From contig DAOOPM010000006.1 in assembly GCA_035388225.1 (NCBI GenBank), positions 1 to 64,000 of the forward strand: a stretch of 64,000 nucleotides of DNA, given 5' to 3'. The notes under the pieces are model-generated. The model was not told the DNA's origin and did no database searches. It saw nothing but the letters and a program-made list of their open reading frames with translations. Origin of the DNA: SB25 sp029560875. GTDB taxonomy: Bacteria > Bacteroidota > Bacteroidia > Bacteroidales > Tenuifilaceae. Below are positions 34,267-41,970 of the stretch, one piece after another. Within the stretch, counting starts at the first letter, position 1. Each line of letters opens with the position of its first letter. A program made the position numbers and the translations under genes.

Positions 34267-34872
34267 CTAATAATTTCTTCCAATCGTCCAGAGTAGTTTA
34301 TCAACGAATCGGTTGTATCTTATCATTTCAATGTTTTCGATTTCATCTTTGAAATCAACTTCGATTGTTTTCAAATGTTGGCTAACTGAATCCAAACAAC
34401 CATCAATCTCTGCCTTATTCTTCAGTTTGAATTCTTCTACTTTTGGTATGTAGTGTGAATAAATATTGGTTTTAAGTCCTACGGCTTGTTTCGCTAGATT
34501 ATCTATGGGTAATATTGTCCAAGGGTCATTTAGAAACAGAATTTTAGATGCTAACGATGTCATTACTTTCCCATGCGTAATTCCTTTTTCTTTTAGAAGA
34601 GATGCATAGTCGTCAACGTTGTTTGAGTTTTTCGTACTGACCCATTTTATAGTTAATTGAAGCAATGAATCAGTTTTTGCCTTTTCAATATTTCGAGCCA
34701 CACGATATTCATTAATAAAGGATTTGAATGTCCCTGTTGATAAACTTAAATAATAATCAGCTTCCAGTTTTCCATTCTTATACCTATGAAAATCTCTAAT
34801 GTAAACTAGGTCAGAATAGTAATACTGGAGGAGGTTACCTAATGCTTGGATTTGGACATTCATCATATTCAC
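34267..34872 (-). CDS. 201-aa protein of unknown function, copy B of a duplicated gene
   Basis: Paralogue of the 19451-20056 protein: same length, no gaps, about 34 differences by eye. Most differences lie in the first 100 residues, while the GKVMTSLASKILFLNDPWTI and NIYSHYIPKV regions are unchanged. It is placed 57 nt downstream of the Nmad2 start region in the same orientation. A decayed ADP-ribosylglycohydrolase tail is upstream, as in copy A. Both copies are intact, so both may still be selected for. Confidence 0.8.
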   Translation of the reverse strand: MNMMNVQIQALGNLLQYYYSDLVYIRDFHRYKNGKLEADYYLSLSTGTFKSFINEYRVARNIEKAKTDSLLQLTIKWVSTKNSNNVDDYASLLKEKGITHGKVMTSLASKILFLNDPWTILPIDNLAKQAVGLKTNIYSHYIPKVEEFKLKNKAEIDGCLDSVSQHLKTIEVDFKDEIENIEMIRYNRFVDKLLWTIGRNY

Positions 34873-34906
34873 TAATAATTTTATTAATAAAAATATCTAC
34901 TCTTTT

Positions 34907-35010
34907 TTATAAATCATAGTTATTATATAATTTTTTGGTCAATCGTTCACAATACCTCCATATCATTTCGTCTAGATAGTTTGCTAGTCCTCGGGGATGC
35001 TATTTTTTTC
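34907..35010 (-). pseudogene. C-terminal relic of an ADP-ribosylglycohydrolase-like gene, copy B
   Basis: Pieces in shifting frames: SIPED then a TAG where copy A has Trp; KLSRRNDMEVL; then CERLTKKLYNNYDL to the stop at 34907. They match copy A (SIPNEW, KLARRKDIEDL, TERLSKKTYNNYD) but need two frameshifts, so this copy is more decayed. Confidence 0.55.
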
Positions 35011-35127
35011 GTAAGTTGAAGTGAGAACCCAATCCATTAAGGGTTGTCTATAGGTTCTTTTTTCACAATCTCTTCCACTATATTTTACTATGGGGGCAAA
35101 AGAAGAAAACATATATAATTTAAATAG

Positions 35128-35751
35128 CTACGTGTAGTCAATATCAATATCTATCAAATCTTCGGTGGGAAAGTCGTACTTAGATATTAACTCCTCTAAT
35201 GAGAAAGAAAGCCCATTAGGGTTGATTAATAATTCTAGTATTTTGTCAAGCTTGGTCGGTTTTTCTGAAATAGATTTCGAAATAGAACTTGTTAGAAGGT
35301 ATGAAAAACGTGCAGAGATAGAACTTGCTTCAACTACATCTGAATTGAAGTTTGTGATTTTTAGTAGCTGTTTCTTAAAGGATAATAGCCGAGAGTAGAT
35401 AAACTCCAAGTCACATAAATCAATTGTTATAGTATCATGAATATTATCTGTTTCTTCCCTTATATATTTTTTTATAAAATAAATCGCTTCCTTATAGTCA
35501 GAGATAGCTCTATCTAAAATAAAATCACCACCCAAGAATGATTCTAGAGGTACTTGCAAAATGCTCGAAGGAATATTTCCATTGGAGAAAAAGGCTTTCA
35601 TAAGAGATTCAATTTGTCTAAATCTGATAAGGAGGGGAGTGTTTGACTTTAATGCCTCCAAATTCCAACTACTAGGATTGGGTGACATAAAGGTAAATTC
35701 TATAACCTTATCCAGTAAATCGATTGAAGTAAATTCGCTATTCTGGTTCAT
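35128..35751 (-). CDS. Hypothetical protein
   Basis: 207 aa, soluble and helical, acidic at the C-terminus (TEDLIDIDIDYT). No motif is recognised. It is divergent from the small gene at 35822, with a shared 70-nt control region. It may belong to a small regulatory or immunity pair with that gene, but nothing shows this directly. Confidence 0.7.
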   Translation of the reverse strand: MNQNSEFTSIDLLDKVIEFTFMSPNPSSWNLEALKSNTPLLIRFRQIESLMKAFFSNGNIPSSILQVPLESFLGGDFILDRAISDYKEAIYFIKKYIREETDNIHDTITIDLCDLEFIYSRLLSFKKQLLKITNFNSDVVEASSISARFSYLLTSSISKSISEKPTKLDKILELLINPNGLSFSLEELISKYDFPTEDLIDIDIDYT

Positions 35752-35799
35752 TTAACTTAGCATTTATTCATTAAGTTTTTTTCTACAAGAAATCACCAA

Positions 35800-35807
35800 T
35801 ACCTTTG
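35800..35807 (+). promoter_or_regulatory. -7 promoter box for the 35822 gene
   Basis: TACCTTTG matches TAnnTTTG exactly and ends 14 nt before the ATG at 35822. Confidence 0.5.
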
Positions 35808-35821
35808 CTAAAAATTTGTGT

Positions 35822-36001
35822 ATGGAGAAGAAAAAGCCTTTTAAGATAGTTCACCAAGATGTTGAAGATACAAATTATATTGTAGTAATCGAAATCTACA
35901 ATGAAATGGATAAATATGACGCTATTTATAGGGTTAATCTACCTAGATACTTTCAAGAATCAAAGGATATTTTTGTGCTATATCATTTTGTCCACAACTA
36001 A
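35822..36001 (+). CDS. Small hypothetical protein
   Basis: 59 aa from the ATG at 35822 (MEKKKPFKIVHQDVEDTNYI); a TTG two codons earlier is less likely. The pattern is beta-rich with a C-terminal LYHFVHN. The promoter box just upstream supports it. The family is unknown. Confidence 0.55.
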   Translation: MEKKKPFKIVHQDVEDTNYIVVIEIYNEMDKYDAIYRVNLPRYFQESKDIFVLYHFVHN

Positions 36002-36042
36002 AAGTAGTTCAAAAAAATCATTCCTATAAGTCGAGTTCTAGA

Positions 36043-36108
36043 ATGATTGATTCCGCTCAAATTAAAAATGCCATTATGCAGTTCAATGAAAACATTAGAA
36101 TAATATGA
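36043..36108 (+). CDS. Possible 21-aa leader peptide before the small recombinase
   Basis: ATG ATT GAT TCC ... ATA TGA encodes MIDSAQIKNAIMQFNENIRI plus one Ile. Its stop overlaps the start codon of the 36105 recombinase as ATGA, so translation of the recombinase could depend on it. It may also be the remnant of a longer gene. Confidence 0.35.
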   Translation: MIDSAQIKNAIMQFNENIRII

Positions 36109-36746
36109 ACCAGAAAGCGATAATCTATTCAAGAACATCCAAGCAGTCACAAAAAGTTGAACGCCAGATAGCAGACCTATCTGAAGTCGCAAAAAAGGAA
36201 AACTATACTGTGGTTAAGGTCATTGAAGAGAAGGTTTCTGGCTCAGTTAAAAACGAGAAAAGGAAAGGCATTAGTGAACTACTATCTTATATCGAGACGA
36301 ATAAAGTTGATATTGTTTTAACATCAGAAGTTAGTCGCCTAGGTCGTTCACCATTCGAGACACACAAAATCGTTGAAACATTGACACAAAAACAGATACC
36401 AATATATTTTCATTCCTACCATATTATTACACTAATTAAAGACGAAAATGGAGTATTCAAGAGAAACCCTCTAGCGATGATTCTTTTTCATATTCTATCT
36501 GAATTTGCATTTGTCGAAAAAGAGGTACTTGTGGACAGGATTTGTAGTGGATTAGCACAAGCAAAGAGAAATGGAGTGGTTCTAGGAAGAAAAAAAGGAA
36601 CTACTGAGACCAAAAAACAATTACTCAAGAAATACTCTAAACTTGTTATAGACATTCAAAATGGAATCTCTTTGAATAAGTGTATGAAACTACACGATGT
36701 TAGCAAGAATACAGTTATTAAAATGAAGAAAATAATGGCGGCATAG
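36105..36746 (+). CDS. Small serine recombinase (resolvase/invertase type)
   Basis: 213 aa. The catalytic domain begins KAIIYSRTSKQSQKVERQ, with Ser12 as the probable nucleophile; LTSEVSRLGRSP carries the conserved Arg pair and FAFVEKEVLVDRICSGLAQAKRNG is the E helix. The C-terminal 45 residues form a helix-turn-helix (GISLNKCMKLHDVSKNTVIKM). Such enzymes resolve dimers or invert segments. It stands close to the large integrase but is unrelated in size; no inverted target sites were identified nearby. Confidence 0.9.
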   Translation: MNQKAIIYSRTSKQSQKVERQIADLSEVAKKENYTVVKVIEEKVSGSVKNEKRKGISELLSYIETNKVDIVLTSEVSRLGRSPFETHKIVETLTQKQIPIYFHSYHIITLIKDENGVFKRNPLAMILFHILSEFAFVEKEVLVDRICSGLAQAKRNGVVLGRKKGTTETKKQLLKKYSKLVIDIQNGISLNKCMKLHDVSKNTVIKMKKIMAA

Positions 36747-36793
36747 TCTATTTATGCTTCTTTCACATAGAATAAGGCCATACACTTATTTTA

Positions 36794-37324
36794 CTATTCG
36801 TCATTAAACAACTTCTGGATTTTTTTTTCTCTACACAATCCCTTTGGAGTTAGAGAGCATATATCTATCTTATAATCATCATACTTCGTCTTCAAACTAT
36901 TTATGAAATTATTGAAATTAATAGATGCCTCTGCGTAGTTGATAATTTCCTTTACGGGACAAAAGCGAACGTTTAATGTGTAAATCTTGTCCATTTGTGT
37001 TTCAAAAGTGTAGGCAACGTCTTTTCCCTCATAGAAATTCAGAATATAAATTCCAAGTTCCATGTTTAGTATATAAGTTGTATAGTTTATTTCTAAATTA
37101 TTGTGGTTGATAATTTCAATAAAGTGTCTGAAGATGGGCTGCACAGATTGTGTTGTGTAGTTTATATTTGATGAAACACTGGAAATAATAAGAACCCTGA
37201 ACCCCATACCACTCCATCCGTAGTTCATTTTATATTCTACGTCTTCATTTGAAGCAACAATAGTAACATAGTCTATGGGCTCAATATTTATCGTTATTAA
37301 TTCTCTTAACTCTTTTACAGTCAT
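36794..37324 (-). CDS. Hypothetical protein
   Basis: 176 aa, alternating strands and helices, no signal peptide. It begins MTVKELRELITINIEPIDYV and ends in a basic tail CREKKIQKLFNDE. No family is recognised. It is convergent with the small recombinase (48 nt between the stops) and not part of an operon. Confidence 0.7.
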   Translation of the reverse strand: MTVKELRELITINIEPIDYVTIVASNEDVEYKMNYGWSGMGFRVLIISSVSSNINYTTQSVQPIFRHFIEIINHNNLEINYTTYILNMELGIYILNFYEGKDVAYTFETQMDKIYTLNVRFCPVKEIINYAEASINFNNFINSLKTKYDDYKIDICSLTPKGLCREKKIQKLFNDE

Positions 37325-37851
37325 ATTTTTCCTTTTATATATTAAAAAGTATTCATCAAAAAATGATGATTTTGAAGGGCTCGCAAGATATGGAGACTGT
37401 TTATACTGCTGAATATCTGAACAATACGCATACTAGAGTTGATTAAAAAATAAGTTTGAAGAGCAAGTAAAGAGCCTTTACTGAAACAAAACGTTTCAAC
37501 TTCACCCCCAATTTCCCAACCCAAAGTTGATACCATATTATATAAGCAGATTTTCCAATCATAAAATTATTATTTTTATTTTTATCAAAAACCTGCATAT
37601 CAATTATATAGCAAGTATTGACTTGATGTAATGTCACTATAAATGACCAAGGTATCAATAAGCTGTCAACTCCACTACTTAAACTAACACACTGTCTATC
37701 ATGTATATAATAAACAAATTTTATCATCCATAAATTTTTTTTTCTGAAAATTAAACTTTTAATTAATGGTTAGATATATAAAGCATCTAGTTCGAGCTGG
37801 AAACCTTACCTGATTCTAGAAAGGGTAAGACCAAAAAATAATTTAATACCA
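37325..37851. other. 527-bp AT-rich stretch without a confident gene
   Basis: A 94-codon frame on the minus strand (37443-37727) exists, but its composition (many aromatic and Ile/Leu codons, low complexity) and lack of context argue against a gene. No repeats or structured RNA are evident. It may contain the promoter of the integrase operon. Confidence 0.45.
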
Positions 37852-38019
37852 ATGAGTTATGAAGGTGATGCTTATAAAGAAGTTTATTCACGAGCAAAGT
37901 TAAGTCCTGAAGAAATAAGGCAATTCAATTTCTTCAAAGATTGTTCGGATGCTGAGGTTAATGAAATAGCCGAAAAAATGTTTGATTTAGCAGTATTAGT
38001 AAAAATAATAATGGATTAA
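37852..38019 (+). CDS. 55-aa protein directly upstream of the large serine recombinase
   Basis: MSYEGDAYKEVYSRAKLSPE... ending in LAVLVKIIMD; mostly helical. Stop at 38017-38019, only 3 nt before the recombinase ATG, so the two genes are surely cotranscribed. The size and position suit a recombination accessory or directionality factor, but there is no motif to prove it. Confidence 0.6.
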   Translation: MSYEGDAYKEVYSRAKLSPEEIRQFNFFKDCSDAEVNEIAEKMFDLAVLVKIIMD

Positions 38020-38022
38020 AGT

Positions 38023-39675
38023 ATGGATGATTTAAGTAGATTTAGAAAATTTGTGAAAATTAAGCCAACGTCAAAAAATGTTGGAAATAAGAATGTTTGG
38101 CTCTATACACGAGTGTCCTCCTCGAACCAAACAGACAATTACTCCCTCGAATATCAAAAAGAAGAAGCCTATAAGTACGCACAAAGTAAGGGCTTAACAA
38201 TTACTGATGTGTTCGGAAACACAAACGAATCCGCTTCGGACGACTTTACCCGAAAAGAATTCACAGAACTTATACAAAGAGTTCGAAGGTCAAAGTCCAA
38301 ACCCCATGCAATTCTTGTTTATGTGATGAACAGGTTTAGCAGGACAGGAGGCAATGCAATTGCAATTGCAACAGAACTAGTAGATGAACTGGGTGTTAAT
38401 TTAATTGAAGTGTCAAGCGGAGTCGACACATCAACAAAAGAGGGAAGAAATATTATCCATCAAAAATTATTAGAAGCTAATAAGCAGAATCTGGATAGAT
38501 TAAGTCACACTTTGCCTGGAATGAAAAAATTAATTCAATCGGGTAAAAATTTAGGTAAAGTTCCATTTGGTTATGACGTATTTGGCCCAAAGGTGGCTGA
38601 TTTTGAGAAACGAAGTATCGTGCAAAAAATAGTGATTAATGAAGATGGGAAAAAACTTAGAATGGCATGGGAATGGAAAGCACAAGGGATGCCCGACTAT
38701 AAGATTATTGAAAATTTAAAAACCTTGGGCATAGTAATAAGAAAACAGAAGCTTAGTGCTATCTGGAAGAAGGCTTTCTATTGTGGGATTCAGACCAATG
38801 CATTGCTTGAAGGAATATGTATTAAGGGGAACTGGGAGCCCCTTATAAGTGAAGAATTATTTTGGAAAGTTCAATCAATGCTAAATAAAAACCATCACGG
38901 CTATACAGTTGTAAAAGAATCCGAAGAGAGGCCGCTATCTGGTTTTATATATTGTTCAAAATGTGGGAAAAAGTTAACTGGATACCATAATAAAAAGAAG
39001 AATCTTCACTACTATAAGTGCCAGACCTGTAAATCTGTCTCAATGAATGCAAGTACTCCAAAGAGATACCCAAATCATATTGGCGCAAACAATTTGTTTG
39101 TAGAAGTTCTAGCTCTCCTTAATTTAGAGCCTAAATATGAAAAATTGTTTGAGTTGCAGTTAAAAAAAATATTCAATTGCTTTGAGGACTCTGAAAAGCA
39201 GGAAATAGCCATTTTCAGAAAGCAACTTGCAGAACTAGAGAAAAAGAAGAACTCACTAGAAGAGCGGTATGCTTTTGGAAACATTGAAAAAGAAATTTAC
39301 GACAAGTACAGGACTAAAATTGAAGAAGAAATACTTGATTTAAGAACTAAATACGAAATACCCCAAATCGACACATCTAACTTTAGAGTGAGTCTAAATA
39401 AAGCATTGTCGTTTATTCAGAATATCAGTAAATATTGGCTTTCAACAAGTATATTAAACAAAGAAAGAATACAAAAATTACTGTTCCCACAGGGATTAAC
39501 ATTAGATGTAGAAAAAAGGCAATATCTAACCTCAGAAGTAAATATTTTGTTTATGCTAAAGCTAGATTTAATGGGACTTACAGAGGAGGACAAAAAGAAA
39601 CTCCCCATCGTTTTTGATGGGGAGTCCGATTTAGTAGCGGGGACAGGACTCGAACCTGTGGCCTTTGGGTTATGA
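38023..39675 (+). CDS. Large serine recombinase (integrase of the element)
   Basis: 550 aa. The N-terminal resolvase domain has VWLYTRVSSSNQ (Ser32 the likely nucleophile) and VMNRFSRTGGN. The recombinase domain is around 180-290. A zinc ribbon with CSKCGKKL and YKCQTC is at about 311-337, and a coiled coil KQLAELEKKKNSLEERY is at about 405-440. This is the enzyme that integrates and excises the element. The last 11 residues, GTGLEPVAFGL, are the antisense translation of the tRNA-fMet gene; they are not a protein domain. In the excised circle the frame would end in a different 32-residue tail. Confidence 0.95.
   Translation: MDDLSRFRKFVKIKPTSKNVGNKNVWLYTRVSSSNQTDNYSLEYQKEEAYKYAQSKGLTITDVFGNTNESASDDFTRKEFTELIQRVRRSKSKPHAILVYVMNRFSRTGGNAIAIATELVDELGVNLIEVSSGVDTSTKEGRNIIHQKLLEANKQNLDRLSHTLPGMKKLIQSGKNLGKVPFGYDVFGPKVADFEKRSIVQKIVINEDGKKLRMAWEWKAQGMPDYKIIENLKTLGIVIRKQKLSAIWKKAFYCGIQTNALLEGICIKGNWEPLISEELFWKVQSMLNKNHHGYTVVKESEERPLSGFIYCSKCGKKLTGYHNKKKNLHYYKCQTCKSVSMNASTPKRYPNHIGANNLFVEVLALLNLEPKYEKLFELQLKKIFNCFEDSEKQEIAIFRKQLAELEKKKNSLEERYAFGNIEKEIYDKYRTKIEEEILDLRTKYEIPQIDTSNFRVSLNKALSFIQNISKYWLSTSILNKERIQKLLFPQGLTLDVEKRQYLTSEVNILFMLKLDLMGLTEEDKKKLPIVFDGESDLVAGTGLEPVAFGL
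39600..39625. terminator. Element-borne terminator replacing that of tRNA-fMet
   Basis: Perfect 10-bp stem ACTCCCCATC / GATGGGGAGT with a 6-nt loop. On the minus strand it follows the tRNA by 9 nt and is succeeded by TTTCTTTTTG, a proper T tract, so it can end the tRNA transcript. It lies inside the recombinase coding sequence near its 3' end. Confidence 0.75.
39628..39638. other. Right attachment junction (attR)
   Basis: GATTTAGTAGC, identical to attL. Its last four bases (39635-39638) encode the 3' end of tRNA-fMet, so the tRNA sequence is unchanged by integration. Confidence 0.85.
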
Positions 39676-39707
39676 GCCCAACGAGCTACCAACTGCTCCA
39701 CCCCGCA
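39635..39707 (-). tRNA. Initiator tRNA-fMet (anticodon CAT)
   Basis: 73 nt without encoded CCA. Initiator features: no Watson-Crick pair at 1:72 (T and T), three consecutive G:C pairs in the anticodon stem (GGG...CCC around CTCATAA), A11:T24 in the D stem, T arm ACAGGTTCGAGTCCTGT. The anticodon CAT and GGG/CCC stem mark it as the initiator and not an elongator tRNA. The gene is intact; its 3' edge is the integration site of the element. Confidence 0.95.
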
Positions 39708-39911
39708 ATACAATATTTTGTGTAACTAATTATCTCTTTTAGCGGGTGCAAATATAGCGCTCTTTTTCATATTGGCAAAATGTAAAGGCTTTTTTGCAGA
39801 AAAAATTTTGGTATAAAACCATTTTAGTAAGATAATCAGTTAATTAATATTTAAAAAGAGATAAAATAAAATCAAAACTCAATCTTTTAAAGAACGTTTT
39901 TAGAATTCAAC

Positions 39912-39919
39912 TATATTTG
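39912..39919 (+). promoter_or_regulatory. -7 promoter box for the M23 peptidase operon
   Basis: TATATTTG matches TAnnTTTG, 25 nt before the GTG start at 39945. Confidence 0.5.
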
Positions 39920-39944
39920 TGGTGATTCAAAAAAATGTATCCCC

Positions 39945-40805
39945 GTGAGCGAGAAAAAGAAAAGGGTTAAAATATTCCGTAATTTATGGGATAAGTATAG
40001 GCTAACCATATATAACGACCAAACCTTTGAGGAGGTATGGCAACTTCGCCTTTCCAGAATGAATGTGATTATTTTCTTTGGAGGCTTTGCTATTGCTTTA
40101 GTAATATCAGTCACGGTGTTAATTGCATTTACTCCAATTAGAGAGTTTATACCAGGATATCCTGATGGTAAGACTCGAAAAGGATACGTTCAGAATGCCC
40201 TAAAAGTGGATTCGCTTGAGAGAGTTTTAGACCAATGGCGAGACTATTACTCCAATATTAACGTTATTCTTAACGGAGGTGAGCCGCATAGCGTTGAGAG
40301 TAAGCCCGATACTTCTAAGCGATATAAATCCATTGAGTTTTCGAAATCAGAGGAAGACTCCTTGCTTCGCATGCAAATTGAGGCAGATGAGATGTATAAC
40401 CTGTCGTTCAATTATTCCGAAAATAGCAAGCAAAAAACAATATACTTTATACCACCAGTTAAGGGTGTTGTGACAAATGGCTATAACCCCATGGTTTATC
40501 ATTATGGGATAGATTTGGTGGCTGCCCCCAATGAGGTTGTTCTATCAATTGCAAAAGGAACAATTATTTTATCGAACTGGACTCTTGAAACTGGCTATAC
40601 TCTTAGCATACAGCACGATAATAATTTTATATCAGTTTACAAGCACAATAGCAAACTACTTAAACGTCAGGGTGATAGAGTTGATGCAGGGGAAGCAATT
40701 GCTATTATTGGTAATTCAGGTGAGTTAACCACTGGTCCACATCTTCATTTTGAACTATGGCAGAATGGACACTCCGTTGACCCTGCAAAGTTTATTAATT
40801 TTTAG
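39945..40805 (+). CDS. M23 family metallopeptidase, membrane-anchored
   Basis: 286 aa from a GTG start. A basic N-terminus is followed by one transmembrane helix (about 37-65, VIIFFGGFAIALVISVTVLIAF), then a helical periplasmic part and a C-terminal LytM-type domain: HYGIDLVA (HxxxD zinc site) and GPHLHFELW (HxH). The family cleaves peptidoglycan peptide bridges or activates other hydrolases. It is the first gene of a run with dxr and rseP (spacings of 8 and 2 nt). Confidence 0.9.
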   Translation: MSEKKKRVKIFRNLWDKYRLTIYNDQTFEEVWQLRLSRMNVIIFFGGFAIALVISVTVLIAFTPIREFIPGYPDGKTRKGYVQNALKVDSLERVLDQWRDYYSNINVILNGGEPHSVESKPDTSKRYKSIEFSKSEEDSLLRMQIEADEMYNLSFNYSENSKQKTIYFIPPVKGVVTNGYNPMVYHYGIDLVAAPNEVVLSIAKGTIILSNWTLETGYTLSIQHDNNFISVYKHNSKLLKRQGDRVDAGEAIAIIGNSGELTTGPHLHFELWQNGHSVDPAKFINF

Positions 40806-40813
40806 CAAGCCGT

Positions 40814-41968
40814 ATGAGGAGCATTGCAATTCTTGGCTCAACAGGCTCAATTGGTACTCAAACACTACAAGTAGTTGAGGCTAACCCTGCTCTTTTTCAG
40901 GTTGAGCTACTTACAGCTCAAAACAACTGGGAATTACTGGTGCAACAGGCACTTAGGGTTCAGCCTAATGCCGTTGTTATTGGTAATAAAAAGAATTTCA
41001 ATGCGGTAAAAGAGGCACTAGCACATACCGATATAAAAGTTTTTACAGGCAAAGAATCCATTATCGACTCCGTTAAATCGACAAACATTGATGTTGTGCT
41101 AACAGCGCTGGTTGGCTTTGCAGGATTAGAACCCACCATTGCTGCAATTAAATCCGGCAAGGCAATTGCCTTGGCAAACAAGGAAACGCTCGTTGTTGCG
41201 GGCGAACTAATCACCAAATTAGCATTAGAGAATCGAGTACCGATACTCCCTGTGGATTCAGAGCATTCCGCAATTTTTCAATGCCTGACAGGAGAGCATA
41301 GCCCAATCGAAAAAATTATACTAACCGCATCAGGCGGACCTTTTAGACAATTCACAAAAGAGCAATTGCAAAGTGTAACCTCTGCCCAAGCGCTGAATCA
41401 TCCGAATTGGTGCATGGGAAATAAGATAACTATTGATTCTGCATCGCTCATGAATAAAGGTCTTGAGGTTATTGAGGCCAAGTGGTTGTTTGGGTTAAAT
41501 CCTGAGCAAATTGAGGTGGTTATTCATCCACAATCCATTATTCACTCAATGGTACAGTTCGAGGATGGTTCAATTAAAGCACAAATGGGTTTACCCGATA
41601 TGCGTGTTCCCATTCAGTATGCATTAACCTACCCTTATAGGGCAAAATCGGATTTCCCAAGGTTGAACTTTACCGACTACCCTCAGCTAACTTTCGAGAA
41701 GCCCGATACGGAGCGATTCCCAAATCTGGCATTAGCCCACGAGGCAATGGTAAAGGGCGGCAATATGCCATGTATTCTAAATGCTGCTAACGAAATTGTG
41801 GTTGAGTCGTTCCTGAGGAACGATATAAGTTTTATTGAAATGTCGGATATTATTGCCCAAACAATGGGCAAAATCTCGTACGTGCAAAATCCTAGCATTG
41901 AGGATTATGCCCAATCCGACAGCGAGGCAAGAATAAAAACAGTTGAAATAATATCACATAAAAAGTAA
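40814..41968 (+). CDS. dxr: 1-deoxy-D-xylulose 5-phosphate reductoisomerase
   Basis: 384 aa. NADPH-binding ILGSTGSIGTQTL is at the N-terminus; active-site and substrate segments LANKETLVVAGE, PVDSEHSAIFQCL, TASGGPF and NHPNWCMGNKITIDSASLMNKGLE are all intact. It makes 2-C-methyl-D-erythritol 4-phosphate in the MEP isoprenoid pathway. It is followed after 2 nt by rseP, a frequent neighbour order in Bacteroidota. Confidence 0.97.
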   Translation: MRSIAILGSTGSIGTQTLQVVEANPALFQVELLTAQNNWELLVQQALRVQPNAVVIGNKKNFNAVKEALAHTDIKVFTGKESIIDSVKSTNIDVVLTALVGFAGLEPTIAAIKSGKAIALANKETLVVAGELITKLALENRVPILPVDSEHSAIFQCLTGEHSPIEKIILTASGGPFRQFTKEQLQSVTSAQALNHPNWCMGNKITIDSASLMNKGLEVIEAKWLFGLNPEQIEVVIHPQSIIHSMVQFEDGSIKAQMGLPDMRVPIQYALTYPYRAKSDFPRLNFTDYPQLTFEKPDTERFPNLALAHEAMVKGGNMPCILNAANEIVVESFLRNDISFIEMSDIIAQTMGKISYVQNPSIEDYAQSDSEARIKTVEIISHKK

Positions 41969-41970
41969 AA

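Larger units (their letters stand above)
34267..35010. repeat. Direct repeat copy B
   Basis: Partner of 19451-20237. Recombination between the copies would delete or amplify the intervening block with jetABCD, the RT operon, the endonuclease and Nmad2. Confidence 0.8.
8318..39638. mobile_element. 31.3-kb integrative element carrying defence genes, inserted at tRNA-fMet
   Basis: Bounded by an 11-bp direct repeat, with a large serine recombinase gene at the right end that reads into the tRNA target. The base composition is visibly more AT-rich than the flanking core genes. The cargo is one replication-like gene, several unknown small genes, a TerB/BrxD/Lhr operon, Wadjet type I, a reverse transcriptase operon with a structured RNA, a putative restriction endonuclease with Nmad2, and a small serine recombinase. 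No conjugation, relaxase, capsid or transposase genes are seen, so transfer must depend on another element. Confidence 0.88.

Noticed and set aside
37443..37727. 94-codon frame on the minus strand
   Set aside because: Low-complexity AT-rich composition, overlap with another frame at 37342-37536, and no context or recognisable motif.
39643..39675. C-terminal GTGLEPVAFGL as a conserved protein motif of the recombinase
   Set aside because: It is the antisense translation of the tRNA-fMet gene and exists only because the gene is integrated there.
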